6,638 nucleotides of DNA from Hydrogenimonas sp. (GCA_021647345.1 JAKIUX010000055.1:1-6638); one strand, 5' to 3'; counted from the first letter of the stretch, positions 1 to 6,638 are shown. Translations and numbers: made by a program. The notes: generated by a model from the sequence alone, not told the origin.

Positions 1-1724
1 GTATAGTTGCAGTAAAGATATCCGCTTCTAAAAATATCGGTTTTATACTCTGCAGTTACCCCCCATATGTTTGAAGAACCGCTGTTTCGATACTGATAAT
101 CTTCATTAAGGTTATCTATCTGATCGCTATTTCTTAAATAAAAAAGGTTTATCTGCATGAATCTATCAAGTCCAAACATATGAATATATGCTGCCTCATA
201 GGCGTTTACAACTTCAGGGTCCAAATCGTGATTACCGACGCGGGCACTATTATTGAGTGTATAGACCTCCTGCCAAGACGGCGACCTGGTAGATCGGCTA
301 TATATAAACTTGAAAACATTTTGTGCATCGGGCTGATAGACTGCAGAGACTCTTGGATTGTATTGAGTAGAGATATTGCTATTTTTCTCTATATTCAGAC
401 CTGCTTGAAATGTGATCTTGTCACTGTATCTATACCTGTCTTGAATATAGAGCCTCCAGGTGTTTTGTTTGGCGTTAGGGTCTGTAAACGGCAGAGTATC
501 AGAGTAATCTACAAGCCCTATACCATCACTGCGATCTGTAGTAATCGTAACCTCTTTAATCGTCTTTTCTTGAGAAATAGAATAGCCAAAGTCAAGTTTG
601 TGAGATGCAAAACCGCTATACGATGCATGCATGCTCTGGTACAGCTGGCGCTGGTAAAGCTCATGAATACCGTAAAAACCGTCAGGAAACGAGAGTGGCT
701 GATTGATAAATCCGGATGGAGTTAGCGTAACAGGAAAAATCAAATCATCGGGAGCAAGTTTAGACGAACTTTTAAAAGAGTTAAATTTCGCGCCTCCGTT
801 TACCTTAAAACTGACGCTCTCGCCGCTATTTTCATAACTGAGTTGAACATATGAAAAAGGAAATTTAGCATGATCTTTTGGCTCCGGCAGCATGCCGTTT
901 ATACCAAACGCACTCCCTCGTTCATAATAAAGAGTTCTTGCGTCAAGCTTGAACTCTTTATACTTTATTTGAATTCCCGCCATATAGTTTCTCATCCAAA
1001 GCGGCGCCTCGCCCTCTCTGGAGAGAGGAACATTTACGGTGCCGTAACGCCCTGTTGAGAGAGAATCTTTGCCCACAGGCAAAGATCTGTCATCTTTTTG
1101 ATAGTAAAAATCTCCATATATCAAAAGCTCCTCATTTTTGTGCCTAAATACCGCACCGCCCATTTTATAATCATAGCTTCCGGCTTTTGCAACCAATTTG
1201 TCTATTTCATTTTCAGAATCAAGCTTTTCTGAGTAAGTTACAACCTTAATTGAGCCCGCATATGCGTTGATGCCGTCACTAATGCCGCCTGGTCCTCTTG
1301 TAACCTCTATGCGCTTGATCATCTCTATAGGCATAGAGAGCCAGTTTCCGTAACTATCGAAGAAAAGATCATTAACCTCTACATCATCTATAAAAAGTTT
1401 ACTCTGACCAAACGCAAAGGGGTTGGATCCCCTGAAAACTATACGCTCATTATCCATATTGTCAGTAGCAATATCAGTTTCCGGCAAAAGCAAAATAGCC
1501 TCTTTTAAATTTGAAACGCCCATATTTTCAAGCTCTTTACCTGTAAGCACTGAAACAATATATGGCTGATACGGTTCTCTTAACTTTGTCTTTTCGGCCA
1601 ATTTTTCATATTTTTTTGCATCTTGGCCAATACTCTCTAAAAGATTGCCAGTATCATTACTTTTAGAATAAGATAAAGAATGCATAAGCAATAAACTTAA
1701 AAAAAATCTAGCAAACCTTTTCAA
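1..1724 (-). CDS. TonB-dependent outer-membrane receptor, 3'-truncated by window edge
   Basis: Outer-membrane active transporter energised by TonB/ExbBD; the substrate is unknown. I read an uninterrupted frame of 574 codons from a TTG at 1724-1722 to the window edge, so the last strands of the barrel are missing (relatives usually have about 650-750 residues). The start is chosen because AAGGAG lies 7 bases upstream and because it alone gives a full signal peptide: MKRFARFF, then a hydrophobic core to about residue 20. The first ATG in frame (1685) would cut that peptide in half. A plug domain spans about residues 50-165, with YIVSVLTGKELENMG, IVFRGSNPF, LFIDDVEVND and RIEVTRGPGG followed by YAGSIKVVT. 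The barrel follows, including the conserved YSRSTRSPSWQEVY and NHDLDPEVVNAYEAAY around residues 475-515. No clear TonB box was recognised. The first 17 bases overlap the acyltransferase gene, suggesting translational coupling. The signal-peptide region is very AT-rich and the barrel is less so. Family call firm; ligand unassigned. Confidence 0.93.
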   Translation of the reverse strand, partial: MKRFARFFLSLLLMHSLSYSKSNDTGNLLESIGQDAKKYEKLAEKTKLREPYQPYIVSVLTGKELENMGVSNLKEAILLLPETDIATDNMDNERIVFRGSNPFAFGQSKLFIDDVEVNDLFFDSYGNWLSMPIEMIKRIEVTRGPGGISDGINAYAGSIKVVTYSEKLDSENEIDKLVAKAGSYDYKMGGAVFRHKNEELLIYGDFYYQKDDRSLPVGKDSLSTGRYGTVNVPLSREGEAPLWMRNYMAGIQIKYKEFKLDARTLYYERGSAFGINGMLPEPKDHAKFPFSYVQLSYENSGESVSFKVNGGAKFNSFKSSSKLAPDDLIFPVTLTPSGFINQPLSFPDGFYGIHELYQRQLYQSMHASYSGFASHKLDFGYSISQEKTIKEVTITTDRSDGIGLVDYSDTLPFTDPNAKQNTWRLYIQDRYRYSDKITFQAGLNIEKNSNISTQYNPRVSAVYQPDAQNVFKFIYSRSTRSPSWQEVYTLNNSARVGNHDLDPEVVNAYEAAYIHMFGLDRFMQINLFYLRNSDQIDNLNEDYQYRNSGSSNIWGVTAEYKTDIFRSGYLYCNY

Positions 1725-2292
1725 TAAATAACTCCTTATTTAATTCTATTAACTCATCTGTATACATAATACAAGGAGCTCGCATTTTCCTTCCATACAT
1801 CTGAAATGGACCAATTTGCCTGTAAGGCATTTTAAATATTTGAAGTAACCTAAAAAAACTTCTTTCTAGTGCTCCATAGGAATATACAATATTCATCTCT
1901 TCCATTCTTTTACCAGTGTTAATCTTTATTAAGTCGATTATTTGCCTAGTATTTTTAATACTCCTATATTCTTTTTTTATGAAAATTCTTGAAAGCTCAG
2001 CTGTTCTACTATGTAGTAGAACACTATTTTCTTTCCTATTAAATAATTTTAAGTTATTTAATGTTGGATAACCAATTTTAGAGTTATAAATAAGACGAAC
2101 GCAAGCAACAATAGTATTTTTTTTATTTAAAAATACGTACTGCAAGCTATATTTATCATATTCATCACTCTCGTACTCATCAGGATAATTATTCTTATCA
2201 AATATCCCCTCCTCTTCACATGCTATTTGATACCTAAATTTATAAATCTCTTTTATCAATTCCGGATCTTTTGCTTCAATACATTTGAACAT
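1708..2292 (-). CDS. LuxI/FeeM-like N-acyltransferase (putative N-acyl amino acid or autoinducer-type synthase)
   Basis: A complete 194-residue cytoplasmic protein with no signal peptide, membrane segment or tryptophan. It probably transfers a fatty acyl group from acyl-ACP or acyl-CoA to an amine; product unknown. The autoinducer-synthase signature is present with correct spacing: R20 in KFRYQIACEEEGIF, D43 and D46 in ESDEYDKYS, R66 in ACVRLIY, and E99/R102 in AELSRIF. These match the conserved Arg, Asp-x2-Asp, Arg and Glu-x2-Arg of LuxI proteins. The conserved LuxI tryptophan near residue 34 is absent. The pattern RYQ-x-x-C-x-E-x-G-x-F, then YPDEYESDEYDKYS, is closer to exosortase/PEP-CTERM-associated acyltransferases and FeeM-type N-acyl amino acid synthases. 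No luxR, exosortase or PEP-CTERM gene is in the window. The ATG is supported by AAAGGGG 9 bases upstream. The gene is far more AT-rich than the RND gene before it (line 2041-2100 has 12 G/C in 60), which hints at transfer. Its end overlaps the receptor gene. Fold assignment fairly sure; product only a guess. Confidence 0.8.
   Translation of the reverse strand: MFKCIEAKDPELIKEIYKFRYQIACEEEGIFDKNNYPDEYESDEYDKYSLQYVFLNKKNTIVACVRLIYNSKIGYPTLNNLKLFNRKENSVLLHSRTAELSRIFIKKEYRSIKNTRQIIDLIKINTGKRMEEMNIVYSYGALERSFFRLLQIFKMPYRQIGPFQMYGRKMRAPCIMYTDELIELNKELFIEKVC
1732..1737 (-). promoter_or_regulatory. Ribosome binding site of the receptor gene
   Basis: On the minus strand AAGGAG precedes the TTG at 1724-1722 by 7 bases. 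It decides the otherwise uncertain receptor start and lies inside the last codons of the upstream acyltransferase gene, so ribosomes finishing that gene could restart here. Confidence 0.75.
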
Positions 2293-2301
2293 TTTAATTC
2301 A

Positions 2302-2308
2302 CCCCTTT
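2302..2308 (-). promoter_or_regulatory. Ribosome binding site of the acyltransferase gene
   Basis: AAAGGGG on the minus strand, 9 bases before the ATG at 2292-2290. It supports that start; no other in-frame start lies close to it. Confidence 0.6.
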
Positions 2309-2320
2309 CGTTTAAGGTTC

Positions 2321-2326
2321 ATTATC
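2321..2326 (-). promoter_or_regulatory. Possible -10 element for the acyltransferase-receptor pair
   Basis: Minus-strand GATAAT, preceded by TTGT and an AT-rich stretch, sits 28 bases before the acyltransferase ATG. No good -35 hexamer lies at normal spacing: TTGCGA is about 21 bases upstream, which is too far. Campylobacterota housekeeping promoters commonly lack a clear -35 and rely on AT-rich upstream DNA, so the site is plausible. It would give the pair its own transcription start separate from the rsmH operon. Confidence 0.35.
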
Positions 2327-2344
2327 ACAAATATGAGCTTAAAA

Positions 2345-2367
2345 TTTTCGCAAAATGTCGTCGAAAA
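2345..2367 (-). terminator. Weak hairpin after the RND gene, possible terminator
   Basis: Five bases past the RND stop codon, TTTTCG and CGAAAA can pair as a 6-bp stem with an 11-base loop, and TTTT follows on the minus strand. The stem is short and contains only two G-C pairs, so termination would be partial at best. With the candidate -10 downstream it may mark the boundary between two transcription units. Confidence 0.25.
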
Positions 2368-2372
2368 GGGCT

Positions 2373-5300
2373 TTACGCCTTAATTTTGTAGAGAATCGAA
2401 AAGAGAAGCGGAACAAAATAGAGATTAAGAATAGTAGCCCAGATGAGCCCGAAGCCGAGTGTCACAGCCATAGGCTGAAGTATAAGAGCCTGGCCTGATG
2501 CGAAAAACATAAGAGATGAGAGCCCTAAAACCGTTGTGATGGATGTGAGTAAAATGGGTCTCAATCTAAGCTTAGCTCTTTCAAGAAGTTGGTCAATATT
2601 TTTAGCTTTTTTTATAAAGTCCATCATTATAAGACCATCGTTGACAACAACACCGGAAAGACCAACTATGCCTATGAGACTCGGCATGGTTAGATTAATG
2701 CCCATTATGTAGTGACCTATCAAAACTCCGAGAATCGAAAGCGGAATAGTTGAGAGAGTTATAAGCGGAAGTGCTATCGAGTTAAACATCCATACAAGGG
2801 CTACGAATATAAGAAATATGGCAATTACAGCAGACTGAATGATCTCCCGTTTTACCGTTCTGTTCTCTTTCTCTTCGCCCTTTATCTCAATATTTATCCC
2901 ACCTCTTTTAAACTCTTCAAAAATAGGCTCAAGCCTCTCCATAACCTCTCCTGAAGTTATGATCTTTTTATTTAAAGAGGCATAGACTGTACTTACCCGC
3001 TCTCCATCTACTTTAAAAATCTTAGCGAAGCTCCTTTTTCTCTCAAAGTCGACAATATCGCTAAGCCTTACAAGTTCACTGCTGCTAGGAACCTGAAGCT
3101 TGAAACGTTTGAGAGTTTCCAGCCTCTCTTTATTCATATCCTCAAGCCGTATGCGTACAAGCCCCTCTTCATTGAACATCTTCGCATACTCACCTTTTAA
3201 GAAAAATGGCTGCAGTGCCTGGGTGACGGCTCCCTCGCTAAAGCCAAGACTCTGACCGTAGCGGTTTATGCGAAGTTTCAGTTCGTCCTCTCCCCTCTTG
3301 GCGTCATCTGTGATATTCTCAATACCTTCAATCTTAGCCAACTCTCTTTCAAGACGCTTCAGAGCTTCACTAACACCTGTAGGATCGCCTGAAAGAGAGA
3401 TCTCTATATCGCTTTTTACTATGCCGGCTTGAGGTACAATCACATTAAGCTCTTTAAAAAGAGGCCCATACTCATCTTTCATCTTTCTAAAAGGCTCCAC
3501 TATCTGCTGAATATGTGCCGCTACCTCCTGAGCAGAACGTCTGCGCATCATGTCAGAATCATCATACTCCGGGCTTAGATACGGGTTTATATATCTGTCA
3601 AAAAAGTTTTTTGGCACTGGTTCGTGGAGATTTACGAAGATATGAAAAAGGTTATCGGCATGCTCCCCTTTGTTGTTACTGTCTACTTTTAGTCCTATAA
3701 CTGCTGTTATAGATGAGACATCATCTTTTGGGAGCTCTTTTAAAAGAGCTTCTTCCAGACGAGAGACAATCTTTTCGTTTTCGAAAAGATCGTTATTTAT
3801 ATCAACCTCGCCGTTAACATATATCTGTGTTGTGTCGAAGTCCGGAAAAAGCTGGAAACGGCTCTGTTTTGCAAGCAGCCATGTAAACGAGGCAATAATG
3901 ATGAGCATTAGTGCAACCGAGAGATATCTGCGCTTCAGCATCGGCCGCAAAATAGCGGCGTATATCTGGTAGTTTCTCTCCCAAAACCTTCTGGTAAAGC
4001 TTGCCTCTTTTGTAGGTTTTAAAAGATCTTTCGCATGCAGAGGCAGAAAGTAGAATGCCTCAAAAAGCGAACTAAGAAGTAAAATCGTTATCATTACCGG
4101 CAGAACTTTTATGAATTCTCCTAGTTTGCCGCTTAGCATCAGAAGCGGCAAAAACGCAAAGACTGTCGTCATAGTAGCTGTCAAAACGGCTGGAAACATC
4201 TCTGCCGCTCCTTTGACGGCAGCCTCTTTGGGCTCCATCCCCTCCTCTATGTAGCGATATATATTCTCTGCCACAACTATCGCCTCATCGACGAGCATTC
4301 CGAGCGCTATGAGCGTTCCAAGAAGAGTCAGCATATTAAGGCTGTATCCCAATATTTCGGAAGCTACAAGACCGATCATGAAGCTGACAGGTATCCCTAC
4401 CGCGACCACTATGGCGATTCTTGCGTTGACAAAAAGGAGCATAGACAAAAAGACAAGACTCAGACCGAACAGAATGTTAGAAACAACAGTATTTAGGCGG
4501 TTTTTTATCCATATCGATGTATCTGTATAAACTTCGAAAGTAAGGTTCGGGTAACGCTTAGAGTACCCTTTGAGCATCTCTCTTATCTCTTTGGAAAGGG
4601 CAATAGCGTTTCCATCTTCAGATTTGCTGACAGAGACAGATACATTCTTCACGCCGTTGAAATGGGATATTTCGTTAGGATCGCTAAGCCTGAACTCGAC
4701 TCTTGCTATATCTTTTAAATATATCGACTTGCCATCTATCTTAAGCACCATATTTTCAAGACTCTTCGCATCCTTCTCTCCGTTTATGGTGCTGACAAAG
4801 AGGTGGTCGCCTCTTTGACGTATAGAGCCTATGGGAAAGATAGAAGCAATCTGAGAGATAGCGGCGACAACAGAGCGTTTTGAAAGGCCGTAGGCATCAA
4901 TCTTTTTGCTCTCCAAAAAAATGTCGAGCTCATCGTCGGCATCTCCATATACCACTATATCACTAAGATCTTTCAGATCGGCAAGATCGCTTTTTATCTC
5001 GTCGGCCACCTGCAGCAGCCTCTTTTTAGGCACATCTCCGGCAACAGCGATGATGACAAGAGGAAAACTCCTTTTAGCTACCTTAGCTATAGGCTCATCC
5101 ATGTCGGACGGAAGATCTCTTCTGATGTTCGAGATTATATCTTTAACGTCACTCAGAGCAAGATCGGCATCGTTACCGGGTTTTATATCGGCACCTACAG
5201 AGAATGAACCATTTTTTATAACCGACTCGATGGTATCGATTTCGCTTAGATTTTTAAGACCCTCCTCTATGGTATGAACCGCCATCTTGTCTAGCATGTC

Positions 5301-5474
5301 GGCACTGGCGCCAGAGTAGTGTCCTGTCACCGTAACCCTGTCGAGATTGGCAGGAGGAAAGATCTCTTTGGGAATATTTATATATGCGAAGATCGAAAGA
5401 ACAAATAGAAAAATAAGGAATATGTGGTTTAGTATAGGCTTCTCTATGGCAAAACGGATAAACCTCTCTATCAT
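2373..5474 (-). CDS. RND-family efflux transporter permease (AcrB-like)
   Basis: Complete 1033-residue inner-membrane pump of the hydrophobe/amphiphile efflux class, normally a trimer driven by the proton gradient and joined to a periplasmic adaptor and an outer-membrane channel. The layout is canonical: TM1 at about 14-33, a large periplasmic loop to about 325, a TM2-6 bundle (about 330-480), TM7 at about 518-535, a second periplasmic loop to about 875, and a TM8-12 bundle to the end. The TM4 motif reads GMLVDEAIVVAEN, so the usual Asp-Asp pair is D396-E397. In TM10, GLSGVVVNDGLIMMDF places N945-D946 where AcrB has Lys-Asn. Both variants retain ionisable or polar residues and occur in many non-AcrB RND proteins, so the pump is probably functional. 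No adaptor or TolC-like gene is in the window. It begins 12 bases after the FtsL-like gene with only a weak AGG upstream, suggesting read-through from the rsmH operon. Substrate unknown; a metal-ion pump (CusA type) is less likely from the motifs. Confidence 0.93.
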   Translation of the reverse strand: MIERFIRFAIEKPILNHIFLIFLFVLSIFAYINIPKEIFPPANLDRVTVTGHYSGASADMLDKMAVHTIEEGLKNLSEIDTIESVIKNGSFSVGADIKPGNDADLALSDVKDIISNIRRDLPSDMDEPIAKVAKRSFPLVIIAVAGDVPKKRLLQVADEIKSDLADLKDLSDIVVYGDADDELDIFLESKKIDAYGLSKRSVVAAISQIASIFPIGSIRQRGDHLFVSTINGEKDAKSLENMVLKIDGKSIYLKDIARVEFRLSDPNEISHFNGVKNVSVSVSKSEDGNAIALSKEIREMLKGYSKRYPNLTFEVYTDTSIWIKNRLNTVVSNILFGLSLVFLSMLLFVNARIAIVVAVGIPVSFMIGLVASEILGYSLNMLTLLGTLIALGMLVDEAIVVAENIYRYIEEGMEPKEAAVKGAAEMFPAVLTATMTTVFAFLPLLMLSGKLGEFIKVLPVMITILLLSSLFEAFYFLPLHAKDLLKPTKEASFTRRFWERNYQIYAAILRPMLKRRYLSVALMLIIIASFTWLLAKQSRFQLFPDFDTTQIYVNGEVDINNDLFENEKIVSRLEEALLKELPKDDVSSITAVIGLKVDSNNKGEHADNLFHIFVNLHEPVPKNFFDRYINPYLSPEYDDSDMMRRRSAQEVAAHIQQIVEPFRKMKDEYGPLFKELNVIVPQAGIVKSDIEISLSGDPTGVSEALKRLERELAKIEGIENITDDAKRGEDELKLRINRYGQSLGFSEGAVTQALQPFFLKGEYAKMFNEEGLVRIRLEDMNKERLETLKRFKLQVPSSSELVRLSDIVDFERKRSFAKIFKVDGERVSTVYASLNKKIITSGEVMERLEPIFEEFKRGGINIEIKGEEKENRTVKREIIQSAVIAIFLIFVALVWMFNSIALPLITLSTIPLSILGVLIGHYIMGINLTMPSLIGIVGLSGVVVNDGLIMMDFIKKAKNIDQLLERAKLRLRPILLTSITTVLGLSSLMFFASGQALILQPMAVTLGFGLIWATILNLYFVPLLFSILYKIKA

Positions 5475-5486
5475 AATTAGTAATAC

Positions 5487-5804
5487 CTAAAAGAGAGTAT
5501 CGAGGATCTGATTTTTCACTTTCAGACCCTCGACCTTGCGGCTAAGGAGTTTGTGCTCTTCAAGAAGTGCACCGTATTGGGTCTCGAGACGGTCGATGGC
5601 ACGGCTCTCGTAATAGATCGAATTGCGCAGATAAATTTTGGGCAACAAAAGAAGGAGAGTTATGAAAATCGTAATAATGACGATAAATAGAAACTGCCAA
5701 TCCGCCGTGCCATCATAGACGGTCTCATCTATTATATCGGCAAGCTCCATCTTCTCTTTAGCGTCAGTGTGAACATTATGTTCGATTTTCATATCTTTCT
5801 CCAC
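5487..5804 (-). CDS. FtsL-like small bitopic membrane protein
   Basis: Up to 105 residues: an acidic cytoplasmic N-terminus (about 1-35), one strongly hydrophobic segment (about 37-58, WQFLFIVIITIFITLLLLLP), then a charged helix (about 63-103) with leucines spaced as in a coiled coil (RAIDRLETQYGALLEEHKLL). This N-in, single-span, periplasmic coiled-coil plan and the place directly after rsmH are those of FtsL, which links FtsB and FtsQ in the divisome. Sequence conservation in FtsL is very low, so the call rests on architecture and synteny. The start is ambiguous. GTG at 5804 has AAAGGAG only 4 bases upstream; ATG at 5792 (101 residues) has GGAG 6 bases upstream and may be the true start. 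It lies 12 bases from both neighbours, consistent with one transcript with rsmH and the RND gene. It could instead be an unrelated membrane protein of the operon. Confidence 0.8.
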   Translation of the reverse strand: MEKDMKIEHNVHTDAKEKMELADIIDETVYDGTADWQFLFIVIITIFITLLLLLPKIYLRNSIYYESRAIDRLETQYGALLEEHKLLSRKVEGLKVKNQILDTLF

Positions 5805-5808
5805 ACAG

Positions 5809-5815
5809 CTCCTTT
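5809..5815 (-). promoter_or_regulatory. Ribosome binding site of the FtsL-like gene
   Basis: Minus-strand AAAGGAG lies just before the rsmH stop codon is cleared, 4 bases from GTG at 5804 and 16 bases from ATG at 5792. A second GGAG at 5802-5799 serves the ATG with 6-base spacing. Which start is used cannot be settled by reading alone. Confidence 0.5.
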
Positions 5816-5816
5816 C

Positions 5817-6638
5817 TCAATCTTTGAAACGGAAACATCGAAGCTTCGCGCTTCTGCTTCGCGGATTAGCCGCTATCTCCTCCTCAGCAGCGGTAAGCGG
5901 CTTCTTTACACTCATATTGCCAAGGGCATGATCACCTCCGCATTGGCACCTGAAAGCCTCGGGAGGACAGACGCAAGAGCGGCTCCACTCTTTAAAGCGC
6001 CGTTTAACGAGCCTATCTTCAAGCGAATGGAAGGTTATAAGCCCGACAACCGCACCTTTTGGCGGCCGACTCTCAAGCGCATCCAAAAGTCTCTCTATCT
6101 CTCCTAGTTCATCGTTCACCTCTATACGTATCGCCTGAAAAAGCGTAGTCGCAGGGTTGGTTCTGCCGCGTTTTCTCAAAACTCTTCCAAAAATTTCCGA
6201 AAGCTCCTTTCCGCTCTCTATCGGCTTTATGTTTCTTGCCTCCACCACCGCTTTTGCGGCCCTTTTATAAGCCTTCTGCTCGCCATATTCTCGAAATATC
6301 CTCTCCAACTCCTCCTGAGGGTAACTGTTTACCACTTCGTATGCGGTAAGTTTCGCCTTTGAATCCATTCTCATATCGAGATTGTCAGACTCGAAACTGA
6401 ACCCTCTCTCTTTCTTATCAAGTTGAAGCGAAGAAACACCAAAATCGGCCAATATACCGCATATATCCATCTCTCTTTCAAGCAGCGTCGCCAACAGTTG
6501 CGAAAAACGCCCTTCCATAGCTTCAAATCTATCTTCAAAAGATTCGAAGCGCTCTTTGCAGTAGGCTATCGCTTCCGGGTCTCGATCTATACCTATTAGC
6601 TTTATATCTGAAAACCTCTTCAAAATCGCTTCGCTGTG
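5817..6638 (-). CDS. rsmH: 16S rRNA (cytosine(1402)-N(4))-methyltransferase, 5'-truncated by window edge
   Basis: RsmH (MraW) transfers a methyl group from S-adenosylmethionine to N4 of C1402 in 16S rRNA, tuning the ribosomal P site; it acts in the cytoplasm on the 30S subunit. The frame is open to the window edge and begins HSEAILKRF, the end of the first SAM-binding motif (GGHS), so only a few dozen N-terminal residues are missing. The TTG at 6623 is internal and not the start. In the 273 visible residues I see LIGIDRDPEAI (SAM-binding acidic strand), ADFGVSSLQLD then ERGFSF and LDMRMD (family hallmark), TNPATTLFQAIRIEVN, GLITFHSLEDRLVK, a cysteine cluster CVCPPEAFRCQC, and the C-terminal KPLTAAEEEIAANPRSRSAKLR. 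All are standard for RsmH. It is followed after 12 bases by the FtsL-like gene, the classic order at the start of division clusters, but here an RND gene comes next instead of ftsI or mur genes. Identification is secure. Confidence 0.98.
   Translation of the reverse strand, partial: HSEAILKRFSDIKLIGIDRDPEAIAYCKERFESFEDRFEAMEGRFSQLLATLLEREMDICGILADFGVSSLQLDKKERGFSFESDNLDMRMDSKAKLTAYEVVNSYPQEELERIFREYGEQKAYKRAAKAVVEARNIKPIESGKELSEIFGRVLRKRGRTNPATTLFQAIRIEVNDELGEIERLLDALESRPPKGAVVGLITFHSLEDRLVKRRFKEWSRSCVCPPEAFRCQCGGDHALGNMSVKKPLTAAEEEIAANPRSRSAKLRCFRFKD

Noticed and set aside
140..145. Run of six A residues in the receptor gene as a possible frameshift
   Set aside because: The minus-strand frame continues through it as NLFYLRNSDQ and on to the window edge with typical barrel sequence, so no frameshift is needed.
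623..634. GCATGCATGC-type palindromic repeat
   Set aside because: It is a single short occurrence inside receptor coding sequence (codons for Ser-Met-His-Ala) with no second copy or flanking structure.
180..725. Plus-strand open frame of 181 codons opposite the receptor gene
   Set aside because: It lies antisense to a continuous receptor frame with plug and barrel motifs, has no family-like sequence, and the minus-strand frame explains the region fully.
1708..2292. Naming the acyltransferase luxI, an acyl-homoserine-lactone synthase
   Set aside because: The conserved LuxI tryptophan is missing, no luxR lies nearby, and the N-terminal pattern is closer to FeeM or exosortase-associated acyltransferases. 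Only the fold family is supported.
3515..5277. Several plus-strand open frames of 61-123 codons opposite the RND gene
   Set aside because: All are serine-, arginine- and leucine-rich antisense products typical of shadows of a membrane-protein gene, and none shows a recognisable motif.
5769..6107. Plus-strand open frame of 112 codons spanning the rsmH/FtsL-like junction
   Set aside because: It is antisense to two well-supported genes and resembles no known family.

Overview
The window is a single co-directional block in which every supported gene lies on the minus strand. Read in the direction of transcription (from base 6638 down to base 1) it holds: (1) rsmH, the 16S rRNA m4C1402 methyltransferase, lacking its first few dozen residues beyond the window edge; (2) a small bitopic membrane protein with a coiled coil, in the position and with the architecture of the division protein FtsL; (3) a complete RND-family inner-membrane transporter of 1033 residues; (4) an 80-base gap with a plausible promoter and a weak hairpin; (5) a 194-residue N-acyltransferase of the LuxI/FeeM/exosortase-associated type; and (6) a TonB-dependent outer-membrane receptor whose C-terminal part runs off the window at base 1. 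No RNA gene, insertion sequence, CRISPR array or long repeat was seen.

The proteins point to a Gram-negative bacterium. The style of the receptor N-terminus, the RND sequence, the moderately AT-rich coding and an rsmH separated from a full division/cell-wall cluster fit Campylobacterota (for example Sulfurimonas, Sulfurovum or Hydrogenimonas-like bacteria). This placement is inference from protein resemblance; the genus is not determined.

The right two thirds (2373-6638) read as one tightly packed operon: rsmH to the FtsL-like gene is 12 bases, and the FtsL-like gene to the RND gene is 12 bases. The left third differs. After the RND stop codon the GC content drops sharply through the acyltransferase gene and into the start of the receptor gene. 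These two genes overlap by 17 bases, and the receptor starts at TTG behind a strong ribosome binding site lying inside the acyltransferase gene.

The most interesting element is the acyltransferase-receptor pair. The acyltransferase carries the spaced residues of the autoinducer-synthase fold (R20, D43/D46, R66, E99/R102) but resembles FeeM-type N-acyl amino acid synthases and exosortase-associated acyltransferases more than true LuxI proteins. A translationally coupled TonB-dependent receptor next to it, with an RND exporter just upstream, suggests a make-export-recapture cassette for an acylated small molecule. That functional link is a hypothesis; the sequence shows only the gene order, overlap and family resemblance.
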